The notes beneath the pieces were generated by a model, which was not told the DNA's origin, ran no database searches, and saw only the letters and a list, made by a program, of their open reading frames with translations. Shown piece after piece: positions 60,950 through 64,000 of a DNA stretch of 64,000 bases (position 1 is the stretch's first letter; each line of letters starts with the position of its first letter). The position numbers and the translations under genes were made by a program. Origin of the DNA: an uncultured Clostridia bacterium (GTDB taxonomy: Bacteria; Bacillota; Clostridia; Oscillospirales; Acutalibacteraceae); contig CAKZZS010000023.1 of the NCBI GenBank assembly GCA_937884975.1, forward strand, positions 1 to 64,000, read 5' to 3'.

Positions 60950-62227
60950 TTGAAATACGTTCTTTCTCAGGCTGTTATTTTTTTAAAAAATGAGTTTGTC
61001 AGGGCGGATATACTTGTTTCCGACGGACGAATTGTTTCCATATCTCCGAATTTGATTTCACCCAAAGGGTGCAGTGTTCTTAATTTTGAAAATTGTATAA
61101 TTATTCCCGGTCTTTTGGATGTCCATGTGCATTTAAGAGAGCCGGGTTTTTCTTATAAGGAGACAATTGAAACGGGTACTTTGGCAGCTGCTCACGGAGG
61201 CTTTACCTCTGTATGTCCTATGCCTAACCTCAAACCTTGTCCGGACAGTATTGAAAATCTTTCAAAGGAAATCGAAATAATTAAAAGATCCGCTAAAGTC
61301 CGTGTTTATCCCTATGGCACAATTTCAGTCGCTGAAGAGGGAAAGGTTCTTTCCGATATGGATGGTATGAGTGAAAATGTAATTGCTTTTTCGGATGACG
61401 GACGCGGAGTTCAGTCTGACTCATTTATGCGTAATGCGATGTTAAAAGCCAAGTCCTTAAATAAAGTCATTGCCGCGCACTGTGAGGATAATACGCTTCT
61501 CGACGGCGGATATATTCATAAGGGCGAATATGCGCGTATTCATAACCATAAGGGAATTTCAAGTGAAAGTGAATATAAACAAATTGAAAGAGATTTGAAA
61601 CTCGCTTATGAAACGGGATGCAAGTACCACGTCTGTCATATTTCAACAAAAGAAAGCGTCGAAGTAATCAGGCAAGCTAAAAAGAGCTCGGTTGACGTTA
61701 CCTGTGAAACGGCTCCGCACTATCTTGTATTTAACGATATGGATTTAATTGAGGACGGACGCTTTAAGATGAATCCGCCTATCAGAAGCGAAAGCGACAG
61801 AAAAGCTCTTATTGACGGCATTCTTGACGGAACAGTTGATATGATAGCAACCGACCATGCGCCTCATTCAAAGGAAGAAAAATCAAAGGGACTTAAAGAC
61901 AGTCTTATGGGCGTAGTCGGTCTTGAAACTTCATTTTCTGCAGTGTATACGCACTTTGTCAAAACGGGAATTATAACGCTTGAAAAACAAATTGAGCTTA
62001 TGCACATAAATGCGTCAAAAAGGTTTGGAATCGGTTTTCCGTTAGAAATAGGACAACCTGCGGACCTTGCTGTGTTTAATTTGAATGAAGAATATAAAGT
62101 AAATTCTGATGAATTTCTTTCAAAGGGAAGAGCGACTCCGTTTGAGGGAATGAATCTGTTCGGAAAATGTAAAATGACTATGGTCAACGGGAGGATTATA
62201 TGGCAAGAGAATTTGACAGAAAAATAG
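60950..62227 (+). CDS. pyrC: Dihydroorotase
   Basis: Cyclises carbamoyl aspartate to dihydroorotate in pyrimidine synthesis. It has 425 residues of the class I type: GLLDVHVHLREPGFSYKET (metal His pair), IAAHCED, YHVCHIST, and IATDHAPHSKEEK with the catalytic Asp. I start it at TTG 60950, after AAAGGAG; a longer frame to 60875 would run back through the promoter. It overlaps carA by 28 bp. Confidence 0.93.
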   Translation: MKYVLSQAVIFLKNEFVRADILVSDGRIVSISPNLISPKGCSVLNFENCIIIPGLLDVHVHLREPGFSYKETIETGTLAAAHGGFTSVCPMPNLKPCPDSIENLSKEIEIIKRSAKVRVYPYGTISVAEEGKVLSDMDGMSENVIAFSDDGRGVQSDSFMRNAMLKAKSLNKVIAAHCEDNTLLDGGYIHKGEYARIHNHKGISSESEYKQIERDLKLAYETGCKYHVCHISTKESVEVIRQAKKSSVDVTCETAPHYLVFNDMDLIEDGRFKMNPPIRSESDRKALIDGILDGTVDMIATDHAPHSKEEKSKGLKDSLMGVVGLETSFSAVYTHFVKTGIITLEKQIELMHINASKRFGIGFPLEIGQPADLAVFNLNEEYKVNSDEFLSKGRATPFEGMNLFGKCKMTMVNGRIIWQENLTEK

Positions 62228-63297
62228 TTCTTGAGGACGGAAGCGAATACCAAGGTTATTCCTTCGGCGAAAAGTGCGAAAGAGTCTGCGAAATAGTTTT
62301 TAACACTTCAATGGTCGGCTATCAGGAAATTGTCTCTGATCCGTCGTACACTTATCAGATGGTAGTTATGACTTATCCTCTTATAGGAAACTACGGTATT
62401 GCGGATGACGATTTTGAAACAAGAGTTCCGACTATCGGCGGACTTATTGTAAGAGAATATAACGATTCACCGAGTAATTTCAGGTACACTAAAACTCTTT
62501 CCGAAATTCTTGAAGAAAACCATATACCCGGCATTTTCGGAGTTGACACAAGAGAGATTACAAGAAAAATCCGTGATTTCGGAAGCTGTAAGGTTATTAT
62601 TACCGATATAAATGTTTCTAAAGAGGAAGCTTTGAAAATTCTTAATGAAACCGAGCTTCGTCACGACGCAGTTTCACTCGTCAGCTGTAAAAAGAAATGG
62701 TATTCAAGAACCTCAAACCATAAATTCAATGTTGTAGCGGTAGACTGCGGAATAAAGCTCAATATCATAAGAAGTCTTAATCAAAGGAAATGTAACGTTA
62801 CGGTTGTTCCTTTTGACACAACGGCAGAAGAAATAATTGCAATGAATCCGGACGGCGTATTCCTTTCTAACGGACCGGGAGACCCCCAGGATGTAACGCC
62901 CGTTATTGAGCTTGTAAAAAATCTTAAGGGTAAATACCCGATTTGCGGAATTTGTCTCGGTCATCAGATGATAAGCCTGGCTTACGGGGCGAATACCTAT
63001 AAATTAAAATTCGGTCACAGGGGAGGAAATCACCCCGTAAAAAACCTTGAAACGGGTAAAATAGAAATTACAAGTCAGAATCACAGCTACGCGGTAGACG
63101 CTGAATCTGTAAAGAACACCGACCTTACCGTAACACATATAAATCTTCTTGATAATACGGTTGAGGGAGTGGAGTGCAAAAAGGACAGAGTATTCAGTGT
63201 TCAGTATCACCCCGAAAGTGCGCCGGGACCGCAGGACAGCGCATACTTGTTTGACAAGTTCATTTCAATAATGAAGGAGGCAAAGGACAATGCCTAA
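62200..63297 (+). CDS. carA: Carbamoyl-phosphate synthase small subunit
   Basis: The glutaminase subunit that delivers ammonia to CarB. It has 365 residues. The N-terminal domain has NTSMVGYQEIVSDPSY and YPLIGNYGI; the class I amidotransferase has LSNGPGDPQD, GICLGHQMISLA (nucleophilic Cys) and VQYHPESAPGP (His and Glu). A GGGAGG site lies within the pyrC 3' end. Confidence 0.96.
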   Translation: MAREFDRKIVLEDGSEYQGYSFGEKCERVCEIVFNTSMVGYQEIVSDPSYTYQMVVMTYPLIGNYGIADDDFETRVPTIGGLIVREYNDSPSNFRYTKTLSEILEENHIPGIFGVDTREITRKIRDFGSCKVIITDINVSKEEALKILNETELRHDAVSLVSCKKKWYSRTSNHKFNVVAVDCGIKLNIIRSLNQRKCNVTVVPFDTTAEEIIAMNPDGVFLSNGPGDPQDVTPVIELVKNLKGKYPICGICLGHQMISLAYGANTYKLKFGHRGGNHPVKNLETGKIEITSQNHSYAVDAESVKNTDLTVTHINLLDNTVEGVECKKDRVFSVQYHPESAPGPQDSAYLFDKFISIMKEAKDNA

Positions 63298-64000
63298 AAG
63301 AACTGATATAAAAAAGGTACTTGTAATCGGCTCGGGACCGATAATTATCGGTCAGGCGGCTGAATTTGACTATGCCGGCACACAGGCTTGTCTTGCGCTT
63401 AAGGAAGAGGGATATGAGGTTGTGCTTGCAAACTCAAATCCGGCGACCATTATGACTGATACAAGTATTGCCGATAAGGTATATATGGAGCCCTTGACTC
63501 TTGAATATATTGCAAAAATCTTAAGATATGAAAGACCCGACGCAATTGTTCCGGGTATCGGCGGTCAAACGGGGCTTAATCTTGCAATGCAGCTTTATAA
63601 AAAAGGCATACTTAACGAATGTCAGGTTGAGCTTCTCGGCACAACGAGCGAAAGTATTGAAAAAGCAGAGGACAGAGATAAGTTTAAAAAGCTTTGTGAA
63701 GAATTGAACGAGCCGGTTCTTCCGTCTATTATTGCAAATTCAATGGAAGAGGGTAAAAAAGCGGCTCTTGATATAGGTTATCCTGTAGTTTTAAGACCTG
63801 CGTTTACTCTCGGCGGAACCGGTGGCGGTTTTGCCGATAACGAAGAAGAATTTGAAGAAATAATGAAAAATGCTCTTAAGCTTTCACCTGTTTCGCAGGT
63901 ACTTATTGAAAAAAGCATTAAGGGCTTTAAGGAAATTGAATACGAGGTTATCAGGGATAAAAACGATACTGCCATTACAATTTGTAATATGGAAAACCTT
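63290..64000 (+). CDS. carB: Carbamoyl-phosphate synthase large subunit (partial)
   Basis: The first 237 codons of CarB, running off the right edge. RTDIKKVLVIGSGPI, QAAEFDYAGTQACLALKEEG, NPATIMTD and GGQTGLNLAM are the N-terminal carbamoyl-phosphate synthase motifs, followed by the ATP-grasp start (PVVLRPAFTLGGTGGG). It overlaps carA by 8 bp, with GGAGG upstream. It completes a pyrC-carA-carB operon as far as visible. Confidence 0.96.
   Translation, partial: MPKRTDIKKVLVIGSGPIIIGQAAEFDYAGTQACLALKEEGYEVVLANSNPATIMTDTSIADKVYMEPLTLEYIAKILRYERPDAIVPGIGGQTGLNLAMQLYKKGILNECQVELLGTTSESIEKAEDRDKFKKLCEELNEPVLPSIIANSMEEGKKAALDIGYPVVLRPAFTLGGTGGGFADNEEEFEEIMKNALKLSPVSQVLIEKSIKGFKEIEYEVIRDKNDTAITICNMENL

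Noticed and set aside
1..64000. CRISPR array, prophage or insertion sequence
   Set aside because: No regularly spaced repeats, transposase, integrase or phage structural genes were seen in any frame.

Overview
The window reads as a chromosome segment of a low-GC Gram-positive bacterium of class Clostridia, most like a gut Oscillospiraceae/Ruminococcaceae lineage. The reasons are the A/T-rich third positions, the gene order ylmE-sepF-divIVA-lspA-rluA, the presence of NrdR, a YlbF-type regulator and AbrB/SpoVT-type regulators, a split transketolase, strong GGAGG ribosome sites, many TTG starts and many ATGA overlaps. No phage, transposase, CRISPR array or rRNA was seen.

Region 1 (1-600) holds a tRNA-Ser(GGA) on the minus strand with its own promoter and terminator. 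The 3' end of that tRNA plus its flank is duplicated about 210 bp away. Region 2 (607-19665) is one long plus-strand surface-polysaccharide operon. It begins with a DegT aminotransferase and a PglC-type phosphoglycosyl transferase. A tightly coupled set follows (class I aminotransferase, D-2-hydroxyacid dehydrogenase, GNAT, ATP-grasp), then a GT4 glycosyltransferase, a TupA-like ATP-grasp, two paralogous Wzy-like polymerases around an acyltransferase, LicD, a MurJ/Wzx-type flippase, and a phosphocholine supply module (cytidylyltransferase-choline kinase fusion, a second cytidylyltransferase, a BCCT transporter). VanZ-like and nucleotidyltransferase genes end it. Region 3 (19706-23973, minus) makes UDP-uronic acids: a GHMP kinase that looks like a galacturonokinase, a sugar-phosphate nucleotidyltransferase, UDP-glucuronate 4-epimerase and UDP-glucose dehydrogenase, probably supplying the same polysaccharide.

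Region 4 (24060-32325) carries nrdR behind NrdR-type boxes, a DUF3137-LemA pair, the nucleoside catabolism operon deoC-cdd-udp, and a family 2 glycoside hydrolase with a WYL regulator. Region 5 (32446-36043) is the glycolytic operon pgk-tpiA-gpmI. Here pgk is broken by an in-frame UGA at the conserved Gly of its WNGP motif, three bases before an in-frame ATG; this is the most surprising single observation. Region 6 (36184-52974) is housekeeping: AbrB-zinc ribbon protein, SCP2 protein, hydrolase, miaB-ylbF-mutS-mutL-miaA, an HlyD-like protein, ylmE-sepF-divIVA-lspA-rluA, HAD phosphatase and split transketolase.

Region 7 (53054-64000) has nadA-mnmA (minus), DUF5685 with a J-like protein that lacks HPD, a membrane protein and radC. 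A Ca2+-type P-type ATPase lies behind a yybP-ykoY (Mn2+) riboswitch with a visible terminator switch. The pyrimidine operon pyrC-carA-carB follows, running off the right edge, and its promoter carries the same 16-bp ACAC-N8-GTGG box as nrdR.
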